Shown here piece by piece: positions 1 through 12,700 of a DNA stretch of 64,000 nucleotides; position 1 is the first letter of the stretch; each line of letters starts with the position of its first letter. The notes below the pieces were generated by a model. It was not told the DNA's origin. It made no database searches and saw nothing but the letters and a program-made list of their open reading frames with translations. The stretch covers positions 868,001 through 932,000 of the forward strand of contig JAGPYM010000002.1 of assembly GCA_020736575.1 (NCBI GenBank), read 5' to 3'. Source of the DNA: Thelonectria olida (taxonomy: Eukaryota > Ascomycota > Sordariomycetes > Hypocreales > Nectriaceae). Both the position numbers and the translations under genes were made by a program.

Positions 1-2508
1 GACCCCCCGTATCGGCCCCACCCCAGTCGATTTGTGCTCGACTTGCAAGAACGCAAACAGGCTGCGTATTCTCGTTGTGAGGATTGCGAGTTGCTCATAC
101 GAAGCTTGAAGTTGTTGTCTATGGACAAGTGCGTTGGAGACAGTTGGTGAGTAATCTCGTCTTTGTTGTGAGAGTCATGGAAGTCCCGATAGTTACCCAT
201 ACAGTGCGAATATTGTAACGCTTCCCCACACAAACGGTCTACATTCTCCAAACAAGTTAGTTGGCGTTCACGAGGACCCTTGAATGGACAGGTGAATTGG
301 CCCCTGAAAGAAAAAAAGAAAAGAAAGAAGAGGTACATGAAAGCACTTGGAGGCAAACGGCACCAACTGGCCTGCCTCTGAATACTATACGACCTTTTCC
401 GAGCATCCATGCCTTGTATGCATGTACCTTTCCTAGCCAGGGCGAGGAGCTCTTCCCTTGCCAAGACCAATTTGAAGAACAAATTGCTCCAGGGAGGACC
501 TGTAAATTAGCCCATGCGGCTATATGTATTGTTGTTTGTACTCAGCCTTGAAGGCATACCCCTGGTAGTAACGGTGAGGCTGGCGACTGCAGGGCGAAAC
601 AAGAGAATTTCCTTTTGGACACCGGGGTGCAAATATGTAACTACAGTACACTTTCAAGCTTACCTGACAGTGTTGAACCCAGACGCCCTGAAACAGATTC
701 CTCTGTACATCACCTTTGACACCTGCTCCAGAGTTGCGACAAGGGGCTTCTCTGTTTGCCAGAGAGACCTCCTGGGGAATCAGGTATAAGCTGGCCAATT
801 GCAATGCTACAACGTGTTGGCTCCTTCCCTCTTACGTGCTAGTTCACCAAGGAAGCGGGAACGGATCGATCGATTCACAGTAGCTCTCCTGTTCAAGTGA
901 CCCGTCAAGGTCCAGTGCGCCGTGCCCTCCAGAATAGTCATGGCGAATGAGGCGCCCCCCCTTCAGGGTCTCTCGCCAGGATTACGGGCTGTTTGTCCCT
1001 TCAAGCGAGCAGTGGCAAGGAGGTGTAGCTCCGCCCTATTAGGAGGCGACCAAGAGTGAAGGAGAGGCAGAGTTGTAGTCTTCGTGGAGGAATCGAAGGA
1101 TTGGGGAAGAGACCTTCTCGATCGCCATGTCGGATGTAGTATGGGGAATGAGGACGAGATGTTCCCTCTGTGTCACTCGGGACAGATCTCTTTCGGCTGT
1201 GAGAAACAAGGACATCCTAGACATACTGGAGCCTGTAGACCAAGATAGTAAGCACGTAGTAGGCTGGTATGCCCATTGACTTTTCGCACTGACCATCCAC
1301 GTCAAATGCAGCAGCTCAACCATGCGTGCCCATCTTCGAAATCTGATGCGTACGACATGCGCACGCTGCGCAACACGGGAGTAAGTAATGATGTAATATC
1401 TAGAGACACAAGGCTATCAATGTGAGCTTTTCTCAAGATGCTTGACTCGAGGACTTGCGCTTCTGCTAATCACTACGCTATCATCCTTATTGGACGGGCG
1501 GCAACACTGCAGCTCCTCGGGTACCACAAGTGCGGGCTCATCTCATTCTCCGTCTCTTTGAAAACCTCAAGAAGCTAGACCTCGTTAGAAACGAGGCCGA
1601 CACCTTCCGGCCCCGCCTTAACGACAGTAACTAACTTGCTGTCCCGTCGAGGAGACGGGATGCTCCAATGCTGGACCGCCTGCGACCTCAGGGCGCATGA
1701 TTCGTCTGTACTACTTTGTAGAGTGAGGTGCCTGTACTGCGCATCGACCTCCGCCTAAGGGAACTTGAAAACATGGAACAAAATCATAGAAGAAGCCCCT
1801 TTCCTGCACACTGACGCTCTGTTCTCACACGTGCCTTCCAACTCCTCAGGCTACGCGTTGAGCCCAATGTGCAGGGAGTCTTCCTTTCGTACGTTGGCTT
1901 GGTAGGTAAGGCACCGAATAGCCCACCCACCTTTTCTTGGCCCGCCTCCCAGAAGGCCCTTCCCCCCCGCCAATTTTAGCCAAGCCAAAAAGGGAATCTA
2001 GCGCTCTGTCGCTCCTGCTGCTGCTGATGGGCCCGCCTGCCTCCGTCCCTTGTTGTCGTCTCCCATTTCATCCCAACCGGTCTTTCACCATTCCGCTTCG
2101 TTCAGAGTGTCGCTTCCTTGTCTTGTCCTTACATTGTTAGCCTGTTGTGGTGAGGGCTTCCTGTCGCAACAGCCTCTCTCGAACCTTTAGCTTCACCAGG
2201 TCTCACTAACAAACCACTGCTCCCCGTTTGCGTCCTGTCCTTTGCTTTGTGCTTTTGCGAGCGCTGTCAAACGCCCCCGGTACCGATACCCTGGCCCAAG
2301 CATGCGGTGCGGTTTGCTATCTCTTTGAATTCTCGCTCCAACAAATCGACCCCTCGACGGCCCCTCGATCCCTATCCTCACCAACGCCCAACTTCTTTTG
2401 CATCAACCTTCCTACTCCTGACTCGAATACAATTCCGCCCTGCGTTCGCCACGCATTTTTCGAACCATCCATCGTCTGACTGCGGCTTAGCAGTCTCTGC
2501 CCTGCAGA
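1..2508. other. Intergenic region and probable promoter/5' leader of the histidine kinase
   Basis: No open frame here resembles a protein. All are short, poor in conserved motifs and overlap on both strands. From about 1,900 to 2,508 the + strand becomes pyrimidine-rich, as is usual for leaders and promoters of filamentous-fungal genes, so this part probably belongs to the os-1 transcript. A short upstream ORF (1,937-2,140, +) lies in that leader. Nothing else recognisable. Confidence 0.5.
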
Positions 2509-5500
2509 ATGGTCGACGACGCGGCCCTGGCAGCCGCTGCTGAGATTGTGGCCTCGATCGCCTCCCACTCGCATTCGGCCAACTCGATACCCTTGGGTGT
2601 CGCTGCCAATGTCAAACTCCCCGGCCGTGAGTCGGCCGCCAAACGAAATCTCGAGATTGAACTCCAAAAACTCGCTCTTCGAGTGAGCAAACTCGAGGGT
2701 CAGGCCTCCGCCGGCAATACTTTCCCCGAAACCCCCAACGAAACCATCGACAACCTGTTTAACGAAGAAGGAATATCTTTAACCGCCCGCCCCAAGACTA
2801 AACTCTTCCACGCCCAAGGTAGCTTGCACTCTCCGCATCAGCCTTTTGTCAAGCTGACCAAGGAAGCCCTCGAAGGACTGCGCGAGCATGTTGACGACCA
2901 GTCGAAGCTTCTCGATTCCCAGCGCCAGGAGCTTGCCGGCGTCAATGCCCAGCTCCTCGAGCAAAAGCAGCTGCAAGAACGCGCCCTCGAGGTGCTTGAG
3001 CAAGAGCGTATCGCGACTCTGGAGCGAGAACTCTGGAAACACCAGAAGGCCAACGAGGCTTTCCAGAAGGCTCTTCGAGAAATTGGTGAGATTGTAACTG
3101 CTGTCGCGCGCGGCGATCTGACCATGAAGGTTCGCATGAACACTGTTGAAATGGATCCTGAAATTACTACGTTCAAACGAACCATCAACGCCATGATGGA
3201 TCAACTACAGACTTTTGCCAGTGAAGTCTCACGTGTAGCTCGTGAGGTCGGCACTGAAGGTTTGCTGGGTGGTCAGGCTCGAATTGAAGGCGTTGATGGT
3301 GTATGGAAAGAGTTGACCGACAATGGTACCTCCCTACAACACTTCCCCTGTCCTACGTATCCATCTAATCCCCTCGCAGTCAATGTCATGGCACAGAACC
3401 TGACCGATCAAGGTAATCATCGCCCACGTCACTTGTTCTCCTTACCTATCTCTAATACATCCATGTGTAGTACGAGAAATTGCATCAGTGACAACTGCCG
3501 TCGCCCATGGAGACTTAACCAAGAAGATTGAGAGACCTGCTCGAGGAGAAATCTTACAACTACAACAGACTATCAACACTATGGTGGATCAACTACGAAC
3601 ATTCGCTTCTGAAGTTACTCGTGTCGCAAGAGATGTCGGAACCGAAGGGATACTTGGCGGACAAGCTGATGTTGGAGGGGTTCAGGGCATGTGGAACGAC
3701 CTGACTGTCAACGTCAACGCCATGGCCAATAACCTGACGACTCAAGTACGAGACATTATCAAGGTCACGACAGCCGTCGCCAAGGGAGACCTGACCCAGA
3801 AAGTTCAGGCAGACTGCCGAGGAGAGATTTTTGAGCTCAAGTCTACCATCAACTCCATGGTTGACCAGCTACAACAGTTCGCTCGTGAAGTCACCAAGAT
3901 TGCCAGAGAAGTCGGAACCGAAGGACGTCTAGGCGGACAAGCCACCGTGCACGATGTCGAGGGTACCTGGAGAGATCTCACGGAAAACGTCAATGGCATG
4001 GCCATGAACCTGACTACCCAGGTCCGAGAAATCGCCAAGGTCACTACTGCTGTGGCCAGGGGCGATCTGACCAAGAAGATCGGCGTGGAAGTCAAGGGCG
4101 AAATCTTAGAATTGAAGAACACCATCAACCAGATGGTGGATCGCTTGGGTACCTTTGCCGTGGAAGTGAGCAAAGTCGCCCGCGAAGTCGGAACAGATGG
4201 AACCCTTGGTGGACAGGCTCAGGTTGCCAATGTTGAGGGTAAATGGAAGGATCTGACGGAAAACGTCAACACTATGGCCTCAAATCTAACAGTCCAGGTA
4301 AGATCTAGGATCCCACCATGCTCAGATTCAACCCTCATCTAACACTCTCTCCAGGTCAGAAGCATTTCTACCGTCACACAAGCCATTGCAAATGGCGACA
4401 TGAGCCAAAAGATCAAGGTCGAGGCAAACGGAGAGATCCAAGTGCTGAAAGAGACCATCAATAACATGGTTGACCGCCTGTCTAGCTTCTGCTACGAAGT
4501 GCAACGCGTCGCCAAGGATGTGGGTGTTGATGGTAAGATGGGAGCTCAGGCCGACGTCGCTGGGCTCAATGGAAGATGGAAAGAGATTACGACTGATGTC
4601 AATACCATGGCTAGCAACTTGACCACACAAGTGCGAGCCTTCTCAGATATCACGAATCTGGCAACCGACGGCGACTTCACCAAGCTGGTCGATGTCGAAG
4701 CTTCTGGCGAAATGGACGAGCTCAAAAGAAAGATCAACCAGATGATATCGAATCTAAGGGATTCAATTCAAAGAAACACCCAAGCCAGGGAGGCCGCTGA
4801 GCTGGCCAACAAGACGAAATCAGAATTCCTCGCAAACATGTCACATGAAATCCGAACACCAATGAACGGCATCATTGGCATGACACAACTTACGCTCGAT
4901 ACGGATTTGACGCAATATCAACGGGAGATGCTGAACATTGTCAATAACCTTGCCAATAGCCTCCTGACGATCATTGACGACATTTTAGATCTTTCCAAGA
5001 TCGAAGCTAGGAGAATGGTGATTGAGGAGATCCCGTATACGCTGCGCGGAACCGTTTTCAACGCTCTCAAGACTTTGGCCGTCAAAGCAAACGAGAAATT
5101 TCTGGACCTCACATACAAAGTGGACAGCTCTGTACCGGACTATGTCATAGGCGACTCGTTCCGACTCAGACAGATTATTCTCAATCTTGTGGGCAACGCA
5201 ATCAAATTTACCGAGCATGGTGAGGTCAGCCTCACCATCAAGGAGCGCATGGACCAGGGGGATGTTGGTCCTGGCGAATATGCTGTCGAGTTCATTGTCG
5301 AAGACACCGGTATTGGCATTGCTAAGGACAAGCTGGACCTAATCTTTGACACGTTCCAACAAGCAGATGGCTCCATGACTCGCAAATTTGGTGGCACCGG
5401 CTTGGGTCTCTCCATCTCGAAGAGGCTCGTCAACCTGATGGGTGGTGACCTCTGGGTGATCAGCGAAGAGGGTAAAGGCAGTGAATTCCACTTCACCTGT

Positions 5501-6631
5501 CGCGTTAGGTTGGCACCCGATGACGCCGAGATGATCGAGCAACAGCTTCGACCTTACCGAGGACACCAGGTTCTTTTTGTTGACAAGGCTCAGTCGCGTT
5601 CTGGCAACTCTATCCGTGGTATGCTTGAGCAGATTGGCCTTCATCCGGTGGTGGTTGACTCGGAGAAGAGCACTGCCCTTGCGCGCTTGCAATCAGGCAG
5701 CTCTCTACCGTACGATGCCATCATCGTCGATTCGATTGATACCGCGAGGAGGCTTCGAGCCGTGGACGACTTCAAGTACCTTCCCATTGTTCTTTTGGCG
5801 CCCATTGTCCATGTTAGCCTCAAGTTGTGCCTGGACCTGGGCATCACATCGTACATGACAACACCCTGCAAACTCACCGATCTTTCCAACGGAATGATCC
5901 CTGCGCTGGAGAACAGGGCCACGCCGTCGCTTGCGGACAACACTAAGTCGTTTGAAATCTTGCTCGCCGAGGACAACACAGTCAACCAGAGACTGGCGGT
6001 CAAGATTCTTGAAAAGTATCACCATGTGGTGACGGTAGTTGGAAATGGTTGGGAAGCCGTGGAGGCCATCAAAGAGAAGAAGTTTGACGTCATTTTGATG
6101 GATGTTCAGATGCCGATCATGGTAGGGAATTCCCTATCCTCCTTTCTATATGCCACTTGCATGGAGGCAACTAACCCTTACTAGGGAGGATTCGAAGCGA
6201 CGGGTAAGATTCGAGAGTACGAGCGTGGTATGGGAACTCACCGAACGCCCATCATCGCCCTTACTGCCCACGCCATGATGGGCGATCGTGAAAAGTGCAT
6301 CCAAGCGCAGATGGATGAGTATCTTTCCAAACCTCTGCAGCAGAACCACCTGATCCAGACGATTCTCAAGTGCGCTACCCTCGGAGGTCCTCTGCTCGAA
6401 AAGAACCGCGAACGCGAGCTGGCCATGCACGCCGAAGCAAAGTCGTCCAGACATAAGGAAGGTGGACAGGCACTCCTCTCACGACCCCCACTCGAGAACC
6501 GATCGTTTACTAGCCGAGAACCGATCTCGAAGAATGGCAAGGAGGGGACGTCCCTCACTTCGCCGGAGCAGGATGAAGCCTTGGCAAGAGCACGTCTCGA
6601 TTTCTCTGATATGCGGAGCTTGTCCAACTAA
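2509..6631 (+). CDS. os-1: Group III hybrid histidine kinase (Os-1/Nik-1 type), five exons
   Basis: This is a cytosolic osmosensing hybrid kinase. In known fungi it acts upstream of the HPt protein, the Ssk1-type regulator and the Hog1/Os-2 MAP kinase, and is needed for the action of phenylpyrrole and dicarboximide fungicides. Exons: 2509-3325, 3380-3412, 3471-4297, 4355-6121 and 6185-6631, giving 1,296 aa, the usual family length. The order is an N-terminal coiled coil (about 115-190), five near-identical repeats of about 92 residues (about 192-650; signature EVGTEG-LGGQA and GDLT-KI) plus a sixth partial HAMP, an H-box with phospho-acceptor His723 in [12 protein letters not shown], an ATPase domain with DTGIGI and GGTGLGLSI, and a receiver with phospho-acceptor Asp1142 in LMDVQMP followed by the conserved Lys of YLSKP. 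There are no membrane segments. The start at 2509 follows a pyrimidine-rich leader and matches family N-termini. Confidence 0.96.
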
Positions 6632-7858
6632 CACGGTTTTGTTTGCGCACTCTCAGTTCTTTATGAGATCGCACAGCAGTTAGACGACGAAAGCGCATCC
6701 GTGCTCCCGCGCCCTTCCACATGGAGCATTCCGAAATGCTACTTCATGTATGATTCGAGTCGATCAAGCCTATTCCCAACTCACACAAGGACCACAGGGT
6801 GGCCTGCACGATATACGACGAGCTTCAGTAACCTTGCCTCGCTACATGGCATGATTTGCAGAAGGAAGAACATTGCTTGATGGCCGAATACCATCGATTA
6901 ACCGGACTTGCTTGTCCACGAATCATTCGCCCCCTTTCCGGAAATCATAGTCACGATATGCACGATTTGGCCCTGTCTTGTTTTATCGGCCCAACCATGG
7001 CTTCTAACGTCTATACCCCTTGCTTCGGAAGATGTCATGCTCCTATTGAGACCAGAATGGGGGGTTCTGGTCGGCGGATAGGCGCACCTCATGCCTTGGA
7101 CGTCTGGTGTATCCTACTCCGCAGTCGATTTTGCTTCAAATGTATTTACTTTAGTTTGTAGGTTTTGCTTTTGGGATCGAGTTTCGCCACCCACTATCGA
7201 TTTCAACGTGCTGCCATCACTCCTCGCGCTTCATGGCAGAAGGCGTCTATTGCATTTTCGATCTTCCTATCGACCGCATTGTCATCCCTGCCTATAAGCA
7301 TCTTGGTGGAGTTTTCGAAGCCTAAACTGCTCAAGAAGAGGTGGACGATATGGTGGGAGAAGTAGGTGATTTTGGGAGAAGGATAATTATTCATACTCTT
7401 TTTTTTTTTGGTGTAATCATCTTTGGTTTTTGGGTTTTCTTTCTTTTTCAGACGGTGTATGGGAATACAGATGCGAAGGCAAAGAGGCTGGGGACTTGGG
7501 TGCGAAATGGGGGCAAGAGGTGGGGTTTCGTTTTGGGAACTTCCTGTAGAGACGATTCTGCATCTTGCTTGGGCTGGGCATGGTTGTCCCTTAGGTAGTA
7601 GGTATATGAAGAAGGGAGTCAGGCATGGATAGCGAATATGAACTGTTGGGGGATTTCTCTCCCCTTGCGCTTGTATGGCCCAACTATGTCTGCTGTCTAT
7701 TGTAACCGGGGTGGTTTCGTGTTTAACTGCTATGGATTCACATATTCCCTACCGAGCCAGGGAGAAGCACGATGGGCATGGTTCGTTCATTCATCACACA
7801 ACAGGTCCAAGAACCAGCAGTTACTTGACCACCGTGGCTCCTGAGGCCGAGGTTAAGT
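6632..7858. other. Convergent intergenic region: 3' UTR sequence, no gene seen
   Basis: This spacer lies between two genes that end towards each other. T-rich stretches near 7,400-7,450 and scattered short frames are present, but none has protein-like composition or splice structure that I could support. It presumably holds both 3' UTRs. Confidence 0.45.
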
Positions 7859-9728
7859 TCAGGCCCCTTCCCCCTTCCCAGAAGCGTCCTCCGTGGCAAT
7901 CTTGTCCAGCTGTTTGTTGTCTGCGTTGGCGTCGACGTCTCCATTGGCTTTGTCCTTGCCAACCTTGGCGGGCTTGGATGGGGGTGTCTCAGCCAAGTCA
8001 CCTCCAAGGGCAGCCAGGAAAGCATCGAGCTTGCTCTCGAGCTTAGTGAGGTCGGCCTCGAGGGCAGTAGCAGCCTGTTCACCCCTGGCATCGGGGGAAA
8101 AGAGTTGTGTTAGTCAAATTCCACCAACGTGGTTGCCGGGTTCGGAGAAAAAGTAAGTAGAAAATCATGTCAAGGCAAAATGAAATGTGACGAAATTGTA
8201 AAGCATGCATGAGCTGAAAGGGGTTTCGGGGAAGGTTGGTTGGGTCGTGATGGGGTCAATAAGAGGTCTGGACCGACGTATGAACCACAAGGCGCAGGGG
8301 ATCAGGAACACTTGGCCCGGGACTTTGTCGACGTGTCTTAGTGACGAGGAGTTTTCGGGTACGGACACGGACGTCGGTATACGGAGTCGTGACATTTGTG
8401 TGAGGCGCATGCAAAATGGCCATCCCACTCGAGAAGTCTGGATGCAGAATAGATGTCGAAAACATGTGGATATGCATGTCTCAGGAAGATGCAGGGCGCG
8501 ATTCCGAGGATCTGGGCCCTCTCAGACCCTCTCAGACGGACAGAAACCATCAGAGACAAAGACGGTCGAGGCGCCCAATGCGACGTCTCCCAGCTCGTCG
8601 GCGGGTACCGCTTGTGTCGGCGACGCCGGGAGCGTGTAGCGTTTTTAGTCTGTCCCCAACAGATCGGTAAAGGAAAAAAGGGTAGCGTGCAGGGCTGTAC
8701 TTTTTGAGGGGTAAGGGGACAACGCACACCCTTTGCTGGTACGAAGTAACACAATGAATGAAAAGAAGAGGGAATGATCCAGAGGGTTAGGGTTGGGGGA
8801 ATGGGGGGTCTGGATGATGTTGCATCATCAGGAGTTGTGTAGTATTTGAACTCAAAGACTAAAGCATCCTCACGACTCAATCACGATGATCATGGTGGTT
8901 GATGCTGTAGTCGATCTGTGTGTATTCGTATAATCAACGGACAGAGGAGTGTACACCAAATTACCTAGCGAGGTCCCGGTAAGCCTAGACCATTGAATGA
9001 AGCTGTCAGTCAAGCTATACATGAATACAAAAGGAGCCAGGGAGGGAGGGAATAAGAAGGAGGGAAAGTTCGTGTTTCAGACTTGAGAGAACGGGCTTGG
9101 ATTGGATTGCATAAACGATTGAGGGAGTGAATGGATGAATGCACATTGCTGATGATTTGACATGGTTGCTTTTTTTTGGCGCCTGTCCCATGCCATGCCA
9201 ATCCTCTAACTTGACTTGAGCGAGAGACAGCACGGCGGGAAAAGGGTCTCGACCACATTGCTGGGGTCTTGACCGGGATGCTGGGACGGGGACGGGACCG
9301 ACGGGCATTAGGGGGGCGGTGATGAGGGAAAGGACGTCCAGTTGATGCATGATTTCAAAGACGAAACGGGTAAACGATCTTGGGGGCCTTATTCAAATGG
9401 TGCGAGAAAAGTCGGGAGCTGCCGCATTGAACAAATGGCTGAAATATTGAGTATCGAATTGAGGGAACCGAGACGGGATACGTGGGGATCGAGATGAGGG
9501 GAAGCAAGGAACGTGGGGGAGATGGGAGATGAGAGAGATGAGAGATGGGTACATAGTATGGGGTAATAGTCAACGGGTCAGGGAGGGCAAATTGACATGG
9601 ATGATCTGGAATACGGTACGGATACACAAAGGGGAGTTTGCTCATGTACTAACCTGAGCTAAATCAGCGTCCGATTCGGTGGAGGAGGAGGGTCGATTGT
9701 TGTTGTCGGTGTCGTGTGACGGAGCCAT
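7859..9728 (-). CDS. Small acidic coiled-coil protein, unrecognised, with a 20-nt microexon
   Basis: Model read on the minus strand: exon 1 9728-9654 (25 codons, ending DADLAQ), exon 2 8984-8965 (only 20 nt, encoding AYRDLA plus two bases), exon 3 8084-7859. The total is 321 nt, 106 aa. All borders are GT...AG and the phases (0, then 2) close exactly. The peptide runs from an Asn/Ser-rich head into a predicted helix, about residues 21-60, with heptad-like Leu/Ala spacing (AYRDLARGEQAATALEADL and LTKLESKLDAFLAALGGDL). A Lys/Asp-rich disordered tail follows. The introns are about 669 and 880 nt, roughly ten times the local norm. I do not recognise the family and assign no function; an oligomerising helix is the only inference. 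The coherent helix across three exons is the main support, and transcript data are lacking. Confidence 0.7.
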
Positions 9729-12700
9729 GGTGGTTGTCAGGCGGAGGGATATTCGGAGGTGCGGATAGATAAGATCAGACGTTTTTCCTTTTTTTCTTCT
9801 TTCTTGGAGAGATTGGTTGACGACAGGGGGCTGCAGGTGTCTATTGGTGGGATGGCGCAAATCGGAGACGTTGATGCCGAGTTGGGAATGTGAATGTGTG
9901 AGGTGCAAGTTTCGAACGGTTGATTTCTTGTGAGAGAAGCTCCATTAGCATTAGGTGCCCGGCGGGGGCTTACCCACTGGACGCTACGAGGTGCCTTCCC
10001 TCCAAGGCCTCCACTGCCGCCAACAACCTAGGCAAGGCTACCTGCCTTCCCAGGGCTCCCATCAGGCTTAGTCGATCTTTCAGCCTGCGGCATGTGGCGG
10101 GCCCACGGGAGACAAGGGGAGGCTTCACTGTGCCACCTACTGTGCGTGCGAGTGTGAGCTATGATTTTAGGCCTGGGCTGATTACTAGTACTGATCAATT
10201 GATGAGACGTACTGTTCCTCCATTGGGTGTCATGGTGTCTTACGATGACTCCAGATGGCCACACCTACGAGCAACTCTGCGTCGACGGCGCATGCCTATT
10301 CTCCACTCCCTCCAAACAAGCGCCCGAAAAACGTCGGGTATGGTTCATGGGAAAGTGGGCAAATGCGATGCCCGTGGAGATGGTAGATTGGGTCTAGATT
10401 TCCAGGATGTGACAAACCCAGCTGAACAAAAGGTGGATGGGATGCAATCCTGGATAGCGTCAAAACGAAAAGAACGGGACAGGATCCGGCTAAGCCAGAC
10501 CAACGGCACATCGACGCGTGCTTTGTATTCGTAGATCGCGGGAACTCCAGGCCATTATCCTCGACCGTTTTGTACGCTCGTCCATCTTCGTCGTCAGGGG
10601 CCCGTCTTTACTTTTTCCTTCTTTTCTTCCATGCATGTCTCCCCGCCACCTCGGCCGACCTGGCTGTCTGCCGTTGTTGCGCTGCTTCCTCACCCAATGG
10701 CCTCCCGACAAAAAATCTACATCGCGTGGCGTGGCTTGCTTCCGGTTCCTATTTTGGAGGGTGAGGACCCTTGAAGACTGGGGTCGGAGGTTTTGGGATC
10801 TGGGTCGACATCGATCGGTCTGGGCTCACGCCCACATTTGGCACCTTGGGCCTGGACCGTGGGCCATGCAAGTTTGCTTATGCTGGAAGTGCGGCGTCGA
10901 ACCATTTCCGACAAAACGTGGCCGAGGGCATTGTTCGTTTGGCCGTTTGCTGTTAACTACACCGGTGCTGCATTCGTACACCCACATGAGAGATCATGGT
11001 ATTGTCTAATATCGCCGAACACCGACTATGTTGTTGTCGTCGAGTTGATGCGAAATGCCCTCCAGCTTCTTGGAATGCGGAAATCGGCATGTTAGGTGCG
11101 GATGCGGTTTGTTTGGTGCAATCATGATCCCCGACAGGTTTGTGCAACCGTAGATCCCGGGACCAGCGATGGACCAGATCTGGTGATGATGGTGGTGGTG
11201 ATGATTAACGAGGAGGCACCCGGCTATCCGAGGGAGGCAATGAGCCTCCACCCAAGGGGTCAGCCAACGCGTAACACAACACTTGGGGGGAGGGGGGGCT
11301 GATTTACACCGCGATTCATGACTCAGCAGCCTATTTGGAATATCAAACATTGAAGCTCGTGTCGTGGATGGTACCTGTCAGCAGCCATACCGACACCCAG
11401 CCCTGCGGTCTGGAACATGTCTGGGAACGCCAAGCTCGTGGCTTTGTAACCTCTGCTCGTAATTGAAGCAACGAGGACGAATCGTTGTCGAGGAGAGTCA
11501 AGCCCCGAGTTAAGTCTCCCTTCCAACGCAAGGGCCAAGTGCAAGCCCAATGTGCCGACTTAATAAATCGGGGGCTGCCCGGCGCTCTCAAGTCTCACTG
11601 CCTTTGAGCTCAAGTTCCTCAGACCACGAGCCATCCGACGGGCCACGCGATGAACCATGCCATGGGGCTTGCAATAGGCCCTATTTTGCCATGTGTAACG
11701 GGCGACTAAAAACGCCCGGCACGGAGACTACAGCAGCCTGCTAAGCCAACCCGGGCCTCGAGTCCACTCGTCTCGTTCCTATTATCCGTTGTGAGGTAGG
11801 CCGGAACTTGATCACGTCTCTTTGCTTTCATTGAAGAAAGGTCATTCTCGTACCCCCCGTATGACACCCGCTGGATCTTTCGAGGCTGCGCGCCCACCAT
11901 CCGGGTAACTTAGGTTCAGAGGCCAATCACCTACAGGCCTGTGCAGGGACGGGAGTCATGGTAAGGGCCTAGATCGGCTGCCAAGCCAATGCGCTGGTCG
12001 AGTTGATGGCCCGGCAAAGAAAGGGAATTGAATTGCTTGGTGCGCCTCAGCAAATACGGAATTGAAGCATTGAAATGAACAAAATAGAAAGACTTGGGCG
12101 GCTGAAAGTCTCCAGTGCCCTCATGCATCTAATCCCGAAAGGGGAACACGCGAGAACGGTAAACCCCGGGAATACCATGGGTGGGAAGGTGCGTCCACCG
12201 ATGCACATTGCCTGTTGTTTGAGACACTCGAGTCTCTGTTCAGTACCAAATCCGGGAGTCTTGTCCCTCGTACCTATACTTGGGTGGCTCTTTCCCTCTT
12301 TTACCCACATTAACCACACACCCTCCTTCCTTCTACTCCGTAAGCATTCTTCCTAGGCAGGTAGTCGACCTCGCCGTTCTTTCTCCATGTCGTGAGATCT
12401 CGCCCGTGTTCTAGACTCATGACTCTTCATCCAACACATCACCTCAACCTTCGTTTGAGCCCACCCACAACCCGTGAATCCTCTGCAGGCTGCGCTTCTG
12501 GCGCCATGGACCGACCATTCCACCCAAACTGCTCATCGGGGAAGCGGCATCCTTCAACCAGCCCCGGCCGAATGGCCGTGACCAGCAGCACCAGCTCCAA
12601 TTGCTCTGCAAAGCTCCGGGCTTGGCCTTGCGCTGGTTGGTGCACCTCTCGTGCTGGCTGGTGCGTCGCGATAGATCGATCGACCCCAGTCCCAGTCAGT

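Noticed and set aside
9920..11009. Frames of 204 and 163 codons (+) in the large gap
   Set aside because: Random-looking composition, no motifs, overlapping frames in several registers, and no plausible introns.
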